Source of the DNA: Epiperipatus broadwayi
Lineage: Eukaryota > Onychophora > Udeonychophora > Euonychophora > Peripatidae
Assembly (NCBI GenBank): GCA_028023455.1
Contig: JAQFVV010006231.1
Location: forward strand, 3,181,478-3,245,477
DNA length: 64,000 nucleotides
Direction of reading: 5' to 3'
Position numbers and translations under genes: made by a program. Shown here in pieces: positions 12,601-27,600 of this stretch; position 1 is the stretch's first letter, and every line of letters begins with the position of its first letter. The notes under the pieces are model-generated. The model saw nothing but the letters and a program-made list of their open reading frames with translations. It did no database searches and had not been told where the DNA came from.

Positions 12601-15600
12601 TCTTTTGCTAAATCTATTTTTCTCTTTATTATTGATTTTTTTATATACCTTTTGCTTTTCCTCAGTATTGACATTCTTCCATTTTTTCCATACTTTCATC
12701 TTTTCTGTTATACAAGGTAATTTCATTTTTTTAATTAAATAATTCCTGTTTTATTTTTTACTGTTATTAATATTCCTTTCTTCAATCCTACACTCATGCT
12801 TATCAGAACTATTCAGCTATTCCTCGCTATCAATTTTCTTTGTTTATCTTCCTTTCTCCATTTCTCTCACTTTATTTGACAGTTATCCTATGTATCTTTT
12901 CCATGTTTTTATTTTCTTTAAACTCAACTTTCATTTAGTCATAGCTCAAATTATGATCAGAGTTTATATACAATCATAAAAATATTTTACATCTGTAATT
13001 CTATTTCAAACATGATTTTGAACTATAATCATATGACACTCAACTAGCTTTTTTTCCTGGTTCTTTTCAATATTTTTTATTTTATTTAATGTATTCTTCA
13101 TTTCAAGTCCACCCATCACTATAATTCACAAGTGCAAAAATATAGATTGTCCTCTGCAGCTAAAAAATAAAAACTTATAAGTCACTCTTCCATTCTCTAT
13201 TTTGTAAGAAAGTAAGGTAATGGAAATTACTGAGATAACAACTTGGATGTGGAGATTGGGATGTCTCTAAATTATCTGATAAGTTAAGGTTATTAATAGT
13301 GAGAGAGGGTGGTCTGAGTTTCTGTGCTAGTGAGTGGTTGCTATATGGATTAAATTGAAATAAGGAAACCCTCATAAATAACAACAACAATTTGTTGTTT
13401 TTATTAAAATTAAATTTTCAGTTTGATCCAAATTTTATTTATTTTGTTTTAAAATATTTAAATAAAGAAAAAAATTGAGTTTAATATTTTAAAGAAATTT
13501 GTTATATTTAGAAAGTAAATATAAGAATAACTGATCACCATTAGTTGAACATTTTATTTCTTGTAAATTTAATACAATTTTTAAAAAGAAATCATATAAA
13601 AATAAAAGTATACCGCCTCCACACACCCTGAAAAATTTTTTTATTTTGTTTTAGAAATATTGGTAAAAATTGTATTATTAAACAATATATATATATTTTT
13701 TATGAATTGATAATTTTTATAACTAATTGTCTTTTTGTATTTTATACAAATTTAAATTAATTTTTATATTTAATAATTTTTTAGGGATTTATTATTAAAA
13801 TTTAATAAAAAGCGTCAAGTGTTAAAATGGAAGGAAGATATTCTAAACATGGCTCAAACTAAAGCAAAGACTTTTATTGAGCCAACCCGCTTCAATTCAT
13901 ACGCACCTGTTAGATCAGAAACCAAAGCTAGATGGTAAGAATATTTTTAAAATACATGTTAAACTAAAAAAGTATTAATATAATATATATATATGTTTTC
14001 TGACAGAAGATAAATTCAGATGTCTCAAGAATAGAATTTTTTGTCTAAGTCAAAGTTTATTTTTTGGAAGTTTATAAGTTATTCAAGCCCTATGACCCTT
14101 AAGCTTCAAACTCTGCCACCCTACCATTGCACTAACTATACAGGGTACCAAGTCAACAATTCATTGCTTATCATCATTAGGATTGAGCTCTCTATCATCA
14201 AAATTTATTATAGTTTAATTATTATCATAAATAACTAAATGGTACTTTTGCATACCAATTCTTCATTTGGAAGTTTAAATGTGAAAATTTATTATCCGCT
14301 GTCAATAGTTTTTACATGTCATTGGAGACCAGACTTTTGTACCTCTCTACTTTGGTTTTTAATATTGGTAAATACTTCCAAGGTAATCTCTAGGTTTTTT
14401 TTTTATTCATTGCATAATATCCTTTATAATTATCAACTTTTAAAAAACATTCTTGTTTATATATTTTTTCCGTTAAGTTTTGCAATACTTAACTCATTCT
14501 TTCGGATTCCATGATTTTTTTATTACTCTAAGCTATCAGTAGAACAAACCATTTAATGAGAGTCAATATTAAATATAACTTCAGTTGCACTTCAAATAAT
14601 TTTTTAATAAAATCTTTGTTATTATAATTTTTCGTTATCTCTAATATCATTTCATCAGTTTACTGCATACTCAAAATTATTAAATTACTTCTAATGGTAG
14701 TGTCTGATTAACTATAGTACTGTGTGCATATATATATATGTGTGTGTGTTTTATTGGTTTTGTAAATAAAGATCATATAGTTGTTGTGATTATAGTCAAA
14801 CATGAAACAAATAAATTTCCTCAAAAATGTGAACAGTCTAAAAAATTTGTATATGCAAAACAGCATTTAAATTCTCATCGAACTAAAGTATGCTAATTCA
14901 TGCAGAATTTACAAGTGGTATAAAAGTGCAGAAATCTGTTTGTTCTGCGTGTGAGTAGAGAAAAATAAAAGGAATCACAAACTAGTATGACAATGTATAC
15001 TATGTGTGCATGTGAAGAGCTTAAGTCACACCTTAAGAATAATAAGTCTCCACATAAAGATTGTCTTATTCAGTGCTAAGAAGATTAGTCATTGTATTAA
15101 ATTTCTTCTACTAATAACTATTTGTTTTGCCTTGAATTAATAAAGTCATGTTGTTAAGTTTAAATTTTCATGTTGAGTTTTATTATTTTAATTTTTAACA
15201 ATGCATAATCCTTGAGTATAAAGCACTAACTCTAACAGTTAAATTTTTGCTTTTTATCAGACTTATAAATACTTTAGATCCAAATCTGTAGCCAGAAACT
15301 AATCTGGGAGTGTAATAAGATAGCACTGGATGTAGATATAATGATGTGCCATCTAGTATCTATTAATTATTTAAGCTTATAACTGTCAATTCTGAAGTAG
15401 GATGCAGTGAATTGTTACTAACAGCAATTTTATTTCTGCTTGCAATTATTTTTGTATTAAACTTATTATATTAACCTACTTTATCATTTTCTTAAATTTG
15501 CCCTATATTGTTTATTGTGGTGGTAGTGTGTCAGATTTTGGATCTGAGATCTTTGAATTAATTCTAAATTCTAGCACTTAAGGCGCTCAAATTTCTTAGA

Positions 15601-18600
15601 ATTTCTGAGCAATAAAACCATTCAGTACTTTATTTATTTATTTTTATTATATGCAACATTGCAATGATGCAATTCATTTTCTTTGTTTCAGTAGTAATGG
15701 CATGATTATTGAAATAATGCCTATTTATCATCTCATCTAAGGAGAACTGGAGATAAACAACAGCTTGCTTTCTTTTTAGTAGATTATTTAATTTAATTAA
15801 ATATTATCTGTCTTTTAATTTGACTTTTTCAAGATTATTAATATCTGTCTCTCTCTGAACATTTTTTAAGAATAATTTTCACAATTTTTCCACTATTTCA
15901 TGCCCTATTTTTAACACTAAAAATTATTTTACATTTATAAAAACATGCTTAATTTAATAGAATCATCTTATCTATATTAATTTTCAGTAACTCTTAATTT
16001 AAACTTACTTATCCAAAAATAGACTTTTTTTTTATTACAATGAAATCATAATATCGAAAATAAAAAATCATTTTAAAAATAAAAAAATGTCATGATATTT
16101 CTTAAAATATCAACTTGTTTTTTTTTAATTTTTTTTTTTGTAGATTTCAAGAATTTGATAAGAGTTTGCCTTTTTTTATTTCAATTCTAACTTTTATAAT
16201 TTTGTCTTCTATATATTAATCACATCTATCTCTTTCAATTAACATAGATAAAGAATTGTTACTTTTAGCTTACAAATCCTTTCAAAAGAATATATGCTTC
16301 ATAACATCATTATTTTTGTTTTTTTTTTAATCACATGGTTCACAATTTTTTTAATAGAGATGACAATTTATGTTATTATTCACTCTTGGATTTTTAGCAC
16401 TTGTGTAATCTCAGTTTCTTTTCTTTAATAATTCATCAGATTCAATGGACTTTTAATTCATCTTCTGTCAATGTTAAATTAATTGAATGATTTGATGTTT
16501 GGGAGAGCACATGATGTTTGAATTCCAGAAGTGATGCAGAGTTAAGATTTAATCCAGATATTATAAGTTTTTGAATCTATTATTCTACTATAGCATTAAA
16601 GCATTCACAGTTCAAATATCACTTTTTTATCTAAATTATAGAATACTGTGGCTTTAACTGAACTAGGAAGCCTGTGTCTGCATATGAACATCAGTCACTA
16701 AATACATTCAGGCTGATCTCAGAATTAATGTCCTAGTTTAGCACAATTTTATGTATATGATATTTCCAAATGCCTTAGTCACATGATGAGTGTCTGTCCA
16801 ATTACTGTAGCTTTACTGCTAATTATAATCAATCACAAAATGTTTTTCAGTTAGTTAATTTTTTTTACAAGAATTCTCCCATAATATATTTGCATACACA
16901 TCATACACACACACACTTGTATATGGGTTTAGAAAAAATGGTGCATATATTGGATGTAATTTTTTAAAAATATTTTCATATATATATATATGTTTTTTTT
17001 AAGGTTCATTGATGGTTCCTCATATTTTGAAGCTGTTGCTGATGCTTTGGAATTAGCAGAAGAAGAAATTTTCATTACAGATTGGTGGTAAATATTTATT
17101 ATTAATATTATTGCTGTTATATAACCACAATGTTTAATTATTGAATATTTTAATTGTCCTGACTGATATATTTAAAAAAACAATACTAAACTATGTGGCA
17201 TACATGTTCTCAAGTTAAACCAAAGTAAATGAAATAGAAATCATCTAAATAAAAAACTGAATCTGTACATACAAGTGTGAAGTATTATCTGGAATAATTA
17301 TAACTATAGAGAAATATTATTCCTCATTGATAATAATACATTAAACATTTACAAGAAATATTAAATATAATCTGCAAAACATCTTTGAAAGGGATTAAAA
17401 TATGCAAAAGTTTTAATGATTGAAATTATTTGTCTGTTATTGTATCTTTATTTATATGAAATTATTTATGAAATAAAAAAAATGGAGAAATATGGAAGTA
17501 TCTATAATATAGATATTGCTACTGAAAATTTTTAGTTAATCATCTACAATATTATAAATCACAACAACAAAAAGTATTCAAAAAAAGTCTAGATTGCTTA
17601 TCTACTTTACTGTTAAACTTACATTTATCTTTAAAAAAAAAAATCATTATAGAAAAAGTTTATTAAAAGTTAATATATTACAGTAGTGGAATTCTATAAG
17701 AGAAATTATCAAAAAAAAAGCAATATTATAAAAGTTTTGTTGAAAAAACAAACAAACTTAAAAATGGATCATAATGTTCAACCTAAAGCATTGTGGGAGT
17801 TTAGGGAAATGCCAATAGAACACAGAAAAAATATGACTTTGACATCTAATCATAACAGACTATTTTTAAATGAATTTCCAAACATTTAAAAAAAAATTTC
17901 ATAATAAGGCAAAAATATATAACAATTAATGAATATTAAATAGAAAATTATTTTAATTGACCACAAAACAATTATTTAAATAAGCAATACAAAATAACAA
18001 AATATTTTTTTAAAAAAAGCAACAAAAAATAAAAAAATAAAAAGAATTTTATCTTATAGAAAAGTCTACCATGATTTTTTGTTTAAACCTTAAAAATAAT
18101 TAAGATTGTACCATTTAGCAAATAATTCATTTCGAATTATTCAATGAGTTATTGAATGATCTCTATTTTACTAGCAGACTCAAAGATTTTTGAAAATCAT
18201 TTATGTCAAAAATATAAGCTGATACAAGATTTTTTCAAAAACTCAATGTGGGTATTATTTATCTAAATGCAACATTTATATTTCATTTAGTTTGAAAAAA
18301 CAATTCACTGGATTGTATCTTATTTAAATGGTTGTAAAATTTATATTTAGTCAAATAAAAAATGCAATAAAACTAATAAACATTTGCAATAGTTTTTCCA
18401 AGAAACTGTTTGGTAATTTAAATACACTAACACCTGATAATCATTTATTATGTAAACTCACTGCAGATGTCACTACTATAGATATCTGCTCATGTATTAC
18501 ATGCAGATGTGTGGATGGCAAAGGAGGCAATTCAATGAGAAATGGGATGGTTAAGTTTTTATATGAGAGATGCAAAAAGCAAAATGAAAACGTTCAGTAG

Positions 18601-21600
18601 ATTACAATTTATGGATAATAAGAGAATGGTCAAAATAGTATTTAATTGGGTTATGAATAAAAGACAGGCTAGAAGATGGGTGAGAAGGGTAGTATAGTAT
18701 GTAGAAGATTTGGATAAAGACTTTATGTCAGTATACTTATACAAAAGGTGGAATAATTGTGTTAGGAGAATTGTTGAGTATTGTAGTAGCAAGGAATGGG
18801 GTAGAAAAATAGATGCAGTAATAAAAAATAGGGCATTGGAGAGATGGAGAATTAGCATGCAGAGTAAAAAGAGTTTAAATATATATGGAAGTAAACAGAA
18901 TATAGGGTGCAAATTAATTTATGATAATAGCAAGGAAAGTAGTTTACTGTTTAAGGCTCGAACATGGATTGTTAGCAACAAGGGAATATACACATAAATA
19001 GAAAAATATGGGTAATTTAGTCTGCAAGTTATGTGAGGAAGGCATAGAAAATATTAGGCATCTGTTAATTGAATGTAAAAGCCTATAAGCAGAAAGGGTA
19101 TAAATAATGAAGGGAGAATAAATATAAACAAAGTGATTATACAGAAAGTGGATTCTTGGTTTTTATGCTGGGTTTGGGAAAAGATAAGGTAGATTTAGAT
19201 ATAAAGGCCATAGAGTTGACAAAGATTATGTTGTGTAAATAGGATAGAGCAGGATAGAGAAGAATATGGGGAAAACTTAGGGTGGGGAATGGAAAGGGAA
19301 GGGAAGGTGAACAGGTTTCTCTGGGCATATTGGATGAGAGATTCCTGACTCCAAGAAAGGAGAAGCTATAGTTCATCACATCACATTTGTTTTTGCTATT
19401 TAATATTTTTCCAGTAACCATATATAGAATATATATAAAATATTCAAAAATTTTATCATATGCAGGTAATAATTATTTTTTTTAATATAAAAACAATCAT
19501 AGCAGTGGGAAAAAAAATGTTTTTATTTTTTAGAACATGTAATACTCATAATAGTGAAAAGTATTATGATTATGCTGAAAATAAACCTATTTTCAATTAA
19601 TTTTCATAAAATAAAGCTTTTAAAATCTGTTTCCGGAAATTTTAGGAAAATAGCTAGCATTATATGTATGTGTGTCATATGTGTGTGAACGTGTATATGT
19701 GACTGAATTTAGTTCCAACAATAACTCAAGAATGAAATAATTTTGTGAAAAAATGTTGGTACCATAATTTTTGTATGCTAACTTAGATGCATATTGTTGA
19801 ACAATCTTCATTTATGGGAAGTTCTGGTTTGACTCAATCCTGGCTTACCAATAACTTGAATTTAACATCACATGAAAAAAATTATTTGATAATTTAAAAT
19901 TTAAGACCTTGTTTTATAAAATTAATTGTTTTCAAAATATATTGATTGGCAGAATTTATGATTCACGATAACTCATGAGAAGTGCATTTTATGAGCAACT
20001 TTGTTTGACAAAATTAGATAGAATTACAAATCTAGTAAGTTTTGCTTGAAACATTTTTCAGTAAAATGCATCGTTTTTGAGATATAATGAAAGTTATAAT
20101 AAATAATTTTGTAGTAAGTTGTTTAAAATCTTCTTTACTTGACACTTTTTTTCTGTGATCAAATGTTTTAAAAAATCTTACCCTGCACAGGCTGCATGCC
20201 ATAGTTTGCGCATCTCTGATTTAATAAAATTAAGTGTTAAGAATAACATTAAATAAATTTGTATTTGAAATTAGAAACTCTGTTGCAAACATATTACTAA
20301 AAAATTAGAGAAAAAAAGTTATGAAACTATAGATGAAATATTGAAGAATAATTAGACTTTTGTTTTCTACAAAAAAAAATCTACTTTTTACCTCACTTGT
20401 ATTTTTTATGATCCACTTTAAATCTGAAGCATGAATTTGTAATAATATGCCGGTGATAACTATTCTACTACAAATACATAATAACTTTATTAAATACATA
20501 AAATGAAATTTATTTATTTTTTAAAAATTAAAGGAAATTGGAAGATCTAACTTTGTTATATAATATTATCATTATTATTACTACATTTATTTGTAAAAAC
20601 CAAATTAAATGAATACAGACTGAAAGTTTTAATCATATTTTTAAATATACATTATTATTCTTTGTAAAAGATTTAATAACTTTAAATATTATTAGAAACG
20701 TATTTATGTTTAGAAATTCTAAAAAAGTTTATAACTGAAATCAGGACCCAAAACTAACTATTTTTTGTGTGTATGGTACAATTAATAAATAAATAAAAAT
20801 TGAAAGATAGCATTAAAATAAGATTACAGAAGTAAAATTTTACATGAAAACCTTTATAAAACATTATTATACACTTACACATTATAGCATATTAAAGAAT
20901 ATGTGTACAAACATAAAATTTCTATCTAGCCATGGGCATGTAATTATAAATTTTAGCATCTTGAAATTCATAATAATCTCATTATTTATCTAAAAAACAG
21001 CTTGCATTAAGTAGTACTTAATAATATACTTATATTAACAATAAAAAAAATATGTAGTTTGAATTAAATAATGCAGTAAAAATCAAAATATTTTATAAGA
21101 ATTCACAAACTGAAATTTTAAGTAAAGCAGTAATTGAAATTATATGATTTGTGCTTATAAGGTCATGTAATTTTTGAGCCCAGAAGTGATAGATTAAGCT
21201 TCAATTTAGTAATAATTACTTCTCACATTTGAAACTTTAATAACTACACTAAAATTGCATAAGATGAAAAGCAATCAAATGATTTTGGCACTCGTTAAAC
21301 ATTAATGTACTGAAAATAATAAGTTGAGCTTCAATCCTAAAACCTTTAACTTCTATATCAAAGTTAGCTATTCGGGTAGGTCATGTGACATTTAAACATT
21401 AGAAAATGGTTGCTTCAAAAAGGAGGGAAGAAATATATAAGCAATTTATATGATAAATATTTGGGATGGAAAAAACAGCAAGACTCTCTATAATTATTGC
21501 AAGCCAGAGTAATCAATGGATGCCAGAAGGTTTGAGCATAAAATCCACATCTAGTGCCTACTCATCCAACATCCTTAGACTAGTTTTTGGCTTGTGGCCT

Positions 21601-24600
21601 TCATCAGTGAGGGAACCTTGGATCTGAGAGCACTGCACTTAGATCTTAGGATCTAATGCAACCCTCCAGCAGCCACCTTTTATCTCTGCTTAACTATAAA
21701 ACTATGAGTCTTAAACTGAAAACACCATAATATTTTCAATCTAAGCTCATTAGCTTATATAGTCATATAGGTCTGAACTCAGTTCAGTATCTATACATTT
21801 TGGTGACTTTGGTTCTTTAATAACCTATTAGGCAGGATTGGTTTTAAGCCAATAAACATCACATGATCACCATTTCCTATGCTTGCTTACAACTGTTATT
21901 AAAACAGAAAAAAGGGCTCTATATGTATTGCCACTCAGTGCAAGCCAGAACCAAAGTCACCAAAATGTATAGGTACTAAACTGAATTCAGACCTATATGA
22001 CTGTATAAGCTAATGAGCTTGGATTGAAAATATTATGGTGTTTTCAGTTTAAGACTCATAGTTTTGTAGTTAAGTAGAGATAAAAGGTGGCTGTTGGAGA
22101 GTTGCATCAGATCCTAAGATCTAAGTGCAGTGCTCTCAGATCCAAGGTTCCTCACTGAAGAAGGCCACAAGCCAGAAACTAGTCTGGGGATGTTGGATGA
22201 GTAGGCACTAGATGGGGATTTTATGCACAAGTCTCCTGACTTCCATTGATTACTCTGGATTGCACTGAGTGGCAATATGTATAGAGAGTTTTGCCTGGTT
22301 TAATTACAGTTATAAGCAAGCTTAGGAAATGGTGATCATGTGATAGAAAAAAACAGAATTTTTTATAATAATTAGATTAATTTTACATTCAGCTAAGATG
22401 TTATTGATTGTTTTAATGTATTTTTTGTAGATTAGATATTACTATCAAAACACTAATTTGAATTTTAAAAAAAGATAAAATGGCAAAAGATGTGATGAAG
22501 AGAGAGGCAAGGGGTTAATATTTATTGCATTGATTTTGAAGACTCCTGAAAGAGAAATTATGAAAAAATAAGAATTTTAAATGGAAAGATATTTTTTTGC
22601 ATATTAATCAAAAGATATTGGCAATTAAATGGTCTTTTTACAGAAAATATAGCTATCAGAAGCATCTCCTTTACAATTGTCATATAGGTAATAGTGTTAT
22701 AGTATGTGAGGATGTAAATTAATTTCTACCATAATAGATGCTATTGCAATCTTTCTTGCTGTTTTCTAGATTAAACATTATATAATTTTGTTTATAACAT
22801 CTATTTTAATCTTAGCCTAAAATAAAAAAGCAAGGAATATCACCAATTTACTGGATGCTTTTCTACCAATGATTAACTAGAATTCAATTAAGTAATTATT
22901 AAAAAACTCTGATATTGTAAAACGTAATATTAAAGTTTTAAATTCCAGAAGATGGCGCTGAGAGAATGTCTTGCTGTTTTTTTACTTTCCAGTAAATTTA
23001 AACTCTGACATTATTTATTATATATTTTTCTTTATGTGTTGTAGTCATTACACTTCATTATATATAATATATTTTATATACAATGGATATATAAATCAAA
23101 TCAAATAATTATCTATATTTTGATAATATATTAATTAAAAGCAAATATTGTGTAGCATGTTTTTTTTGATATTGTAAAACTAAAAATATTAATAAATGAA
23201 TGTAATATAATAGGTTGTAAGTTATTCAATTTTAATTTTTTAAATAAATGTTTGATATTGAAACTAACAACAAATTTAAGTAAATATATATGTTGGCAAA
23301 TAACTGAAAGAAAAAAAAAATTTTCATTAAATTACTTTTAAATAATTTTCTATAAGTTTTTTTTATTTTAACATGACTTTAGATTGGAAACGTTATTTAT
23401 AATAGGTAGATAACATAGATTTCAAAAATATATTATAAAAATTTTTGTTGATCATGTTTAATTCGTTTTTTTTTTTTAAAATAATAAGATGAAGAGAAAT
23501 AAAATTCCTACGTAAATAATGTTAATGCTTAATTGCAAACAGAATATATAAAAACTATGCTACTTTATTTTCATATATTGACAATTAAATAAGTATAAAT
23601 GCTATTATATACTATACATATACTTATTTAAGAATATAAATAAAAATGTGAATCAAATATAAAAAGTTAAAGTTTCCTATAAAAAATAATGATAATTTAT
23701 CATAAAAAATTGTTGCTTATTTAATGAGCATTACCATGCTTAGGAAATGGAATCATAATCAAAGAATACTTTTTTGTCAAGCGTTGATGGCCTAGCGGCT
23801 AGTATAGCTGCCTTCCAAGCAGCTGGCCCGGGTTCGCTTCCTGGTTAATGCTTTGATATATATATAAAAAGAGTATTTTTTTCTTTAAATTTCTAAATAA
23901 CTGGTAACAAAATTTTTGTCATCATTCGAGAATTTGCAAGTTAATAAAAGTTCATTTTTTGTTTCTTTGTCCATCTTTTGTCTATGTAAAACCAAAAACA
24001 TTTTTTAGAAAAAGTATAAGATAGTTTTTTTTCTCATCTTATTAAAATCAAAAATTAATTTTAGAATATAATCATCCTAATTAATAAATCATCTGCAATT
24101 TTTCAAATGTGGTATTTGTTTTGAATTAATATTTTCGAAAGTTTTACATTATATAGACAGCCTTTGATGACATCTGAATCTATATTTTAGCTGTAAATAT
24201 ACATCACTTCCTATTAAGGGTAGAAAATATTGATGTGCTATTGTAGTTGTATATAAATATATAATAACACTGAAAATAAGTATTACACTTTTAAATCATT
24301 CACATTTGTGTGTGTAAGTTGTGGTGGGCTTGTTCATAGTAAAATAAGTTTTTTTTTTTAATATAAACTTTTATTCCATGAAAGATATGAAAACTTTTAT
24401 TTCATTGCAAGACAAGAATTCAATCATGATTTTGTAAAATCATGTGGAATGGAGATAATAAGTAAATATTCTATTTCCAACTTTTTAATGATAAACAAAA
24501 AAAAAACAATCAAACTTGAGAATATTTTATGTGATTTTTAAAATTAATCAACTGTATGTTTAAGCAAAAATTGTAATTATTGTACATTCATTATAATTGA

Positions 24601-27600
24601 ATATTAAGAAAAGATAATATTTAATATTTAAAACTTTTACATTGCACAAAGCATGCTTTCAGCAGACTACTGTCAGAATCATAGTGCTGTTTTGTTTAGC
24701 AGTTGAAAATTATGCCTATATATGGACATGATTTATTATGTAAATGAGGCATTTAAATATTCCATTTTTTAAATAATGGAATGCATGAATCCTTTCTATT
24801 AATTGCATTAGAATTTTTTGCAATTACTCATGTCTTCTCATATTTTTGTTTTCTATTGTCTCTTTTGGCAAAAACTATCTTCATATTAGAGGACTGAAAG
24901 TGTGACCCATAATGAGTATGTGATCAAGAAAAATTGAATTATATTCATTGTTTTGTTTTGCTCTGTTGTATAAGTATGTGTCTGGGTGATACTTGTAGCT
25001 TTATTTGCCTGCACTTCTCTGTAATACATAGTATTTCAAAATGCGACACTGTATGTAACTTTGCAAACTATTTGATGTATGTGTTGTGATGGTATTCTGT
25101 CTTTTGAATTATTTAATAAGTTGTTTAGTGATAGAAGCAATCTAAAGCTAATGTTATAAGTGTCAGCACATATAACAGAATTAAATATAATTTAGAATTA
25201 ATCAAAAATTGTAAAAATTATAAGTAAATATATTTGTGAATTATTTTTATATCTGAGTTATTAAATTAAAGTAATTGGATGGTTTGATTGTTTGGGAGTT
25301 CATAAGAAGTTCAAAGGTCAGATGTTAGTGCATGGAAGATATATTTATAATTTGCTTTACCATTTCCTTTTTACAAAATACTTTCATATTTCTTGATTAA
25401 AGATCTCTCTAAAATTTATAATATAGCTCTAAAATTAAGATAGGAGAATAAAATTTGTTAAAGATGTAGTAAATAGTGGCTAATTCCAACAATAACAATC
25501 AAATATTATTACTTCACTGTAGTATGCTGTTGACTAGTAATGCAACTTATCTTAGCAAACATAATACCAGTCCAGTGGTGTTTTTTTTTATTGTGAGGAA
25601 TTCATGAACCAATATCTCTCAGGATATAGTCACAAGCTCACAGTGTTTTTGGTTATTTGTTGATTAGTATGATTACAGAATTAATTCTATAATGAAAAGA
25701 GATTTGACCACTATATGATGCAGGATACATTAGAGAATATGCGATATTTGTCTTGATTTATATTAACAGCATAAAGTTAGCATATAATTGATGTCAGTAA
25801 AATATGTTATTGCTAACTAATATTAATATTATATATCTATAGTACAAAAATTCTTTGGTTCATTTCTTTTAGATATTTAAAATTTCAAGCCATTAATTTA
25901 AATAATAATAACTGAATATAATGCGATCATTTTACAGGTACGATTCATAATAATGCGAGAAATCAGTCGTGGAAATCTGTTTATACTGCCATTAAGTGTC
26001 TATGGCTTTTCTTAAATTGATTTAGAGTGAAAAAAAAAAAGAAGTCATTATTGTTAATTATTTTTCAATCATTTATTGCCAAAATGTAATTTAAATTTAA
26101 AAAATAAAAAATAACTGTCAAAATGTACTCAGCTGAAAATTTGTTAAAAGTATTTGATTTAATAATTTATTCAATTAACATTTGATTTATTATCATTATC
26201 AATTCTCTGTTATAGTCTGTTATCTTTTCAAAAAGTTTTTTTATTATATATGTTATATTATAAATTAATAGGTTATCACCGGAGATTTATTTAAAAAGGC
26301 CAATTAATGATGGAGAAAAATGGCGCTTAGATAGAATATTGGAAAGAAAAGCGGTAAACTTAAATTATTATTATTATTTTATATTTAAAGTCAATAATAA
26401 TATGATATTGTTTTTCTAATATAATATATATGCATATATATTTTTAGAATGAAGGAGTTCGTATATTTGTATTACTTTACAAAGAAGTTGAATTGGCCAT
26501 TGGTATCAACAGTTATTACAGCAAACATACGTTGATCAAAAGAAATCCTGAAAATATTAAAGTAAGACTAAAAGATTTGTTAAAAAAAGCAAACCATAAT
26601 TTTAGTAAATAAATATTAATGCATTTATAAAAAATAAAAAAATGAAAAATTTTCACAAATGCAGTATCTATATTTTCATATTTGTGAAAAATCTTATTAG
26701 AGTGTTGGCCTGCCAAGACCTGCGATTTCAATCTTAGTTTAATAAAACTTAGAATTTTTTTATAGGCTTTAAACAGGTTTAGAATTTTTCTCTCAGATAA
26801 TCATACTCATATATAATTCAGTTAACCATTCACTATTGATTAGCAAATGAATATCTTAGCTATTATTATTTAAAAGTTAAAACAAGGATGGAAGCATCTT
26901 AAAACCTCACCATCTAATATTTGGAAGAGCTGGGGAGGAATGTCTCTTTCATTAATCTTTCTGTGTTGGAGAAATATTGGAGTGCCCTTTGCCTTACAAT
27001 GACTATTCATGTTTTACAAGTGTGTATACGAATTAATAAGCATAAAAGAAAAACAGTTAACCGACTATCTTATAAGAGTTTAATTAATTCAAGATTAAAA
27101 TAAAAAAATCTCACAATTTTTTCTTAAAACAAATAAAAGTTTTATCATAGAAGTAATTATTATCGTTATATTTTTACTTGAAATGCTTATAAATAAAATT
27201 TATGAGTTAAAAAGCTGAAACCTATGTATATGAGTATATTAATAGGTAAAAGATTTTAATGTTTTTTTTATAATTTCCCTAAGTATGAGAAGTTAGTTTA
27301 TGAGAAGAAAAGTTAACAGGGTTTTTGCAATTTCTATTATAATGGATAATTTTAGTTTCAATAACATTTTCTGCCAGTTATTTTTTTCCACAACAGAAAA
27401 TGTTTGAATGGAAATTTTATAGTATTATAATCAATTGCATTTCATATTGAGTAATATAAGATGAAGAAAAATTACAACCAGACAAAATTATAATGTATTG
27501 AAAGAGTTATGGTAGAATTCTATAAATAAATAGAGATTTCTAAATATAATACATAATTTTAAAGTGATCTTTTATTTAAACAGTTATTGTTTTGAATATT

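Larger units (their letters stand above)
21475..22345. mobile_element. Large foldback element carrying two opposed hammerhead motifs
   Basis: Arms 21475-21816 and 21947-22302 are reverse complements over about 340 bp. They share TCAATGGATGCCAGAAG / CATTGATTACTCTGG, CTAAGATCTAAGTGCAG and CACCAAAATGTATAG modules. The spacer (CATCACATGATCACCATTTC) is itself repeated inverted just beyond the right arm (22320-22345). Hammerhead motifs lie at 21574-21614 (minus, decayed) and 22149-22190 (plus). No protein is encoded. Shorter relatives occur at 37060-37265, 45337-45739 and 61875-62003. Confidence 0.8.
17088..26271 (+). other. PLD intron (9.2 kb) with LINE tail, foldback and tRNA-like sequence
   Basis: Holds the elements listed at 18680-19350, 21475-22345 and 23781-23851, plus SINE-like GTCATGTGA fragments near 21160 and 21378 and a related fragment near 25290. 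I see no exon within it; the flanking exons join in phase. Confidence 0.7.

Noticed and set aside
18559-18912. 117-codon minus-strand open frame
   Set aside because: Antisense of the plus-strand LINE remnant; Leu-rich low-complexity translation with no domain.
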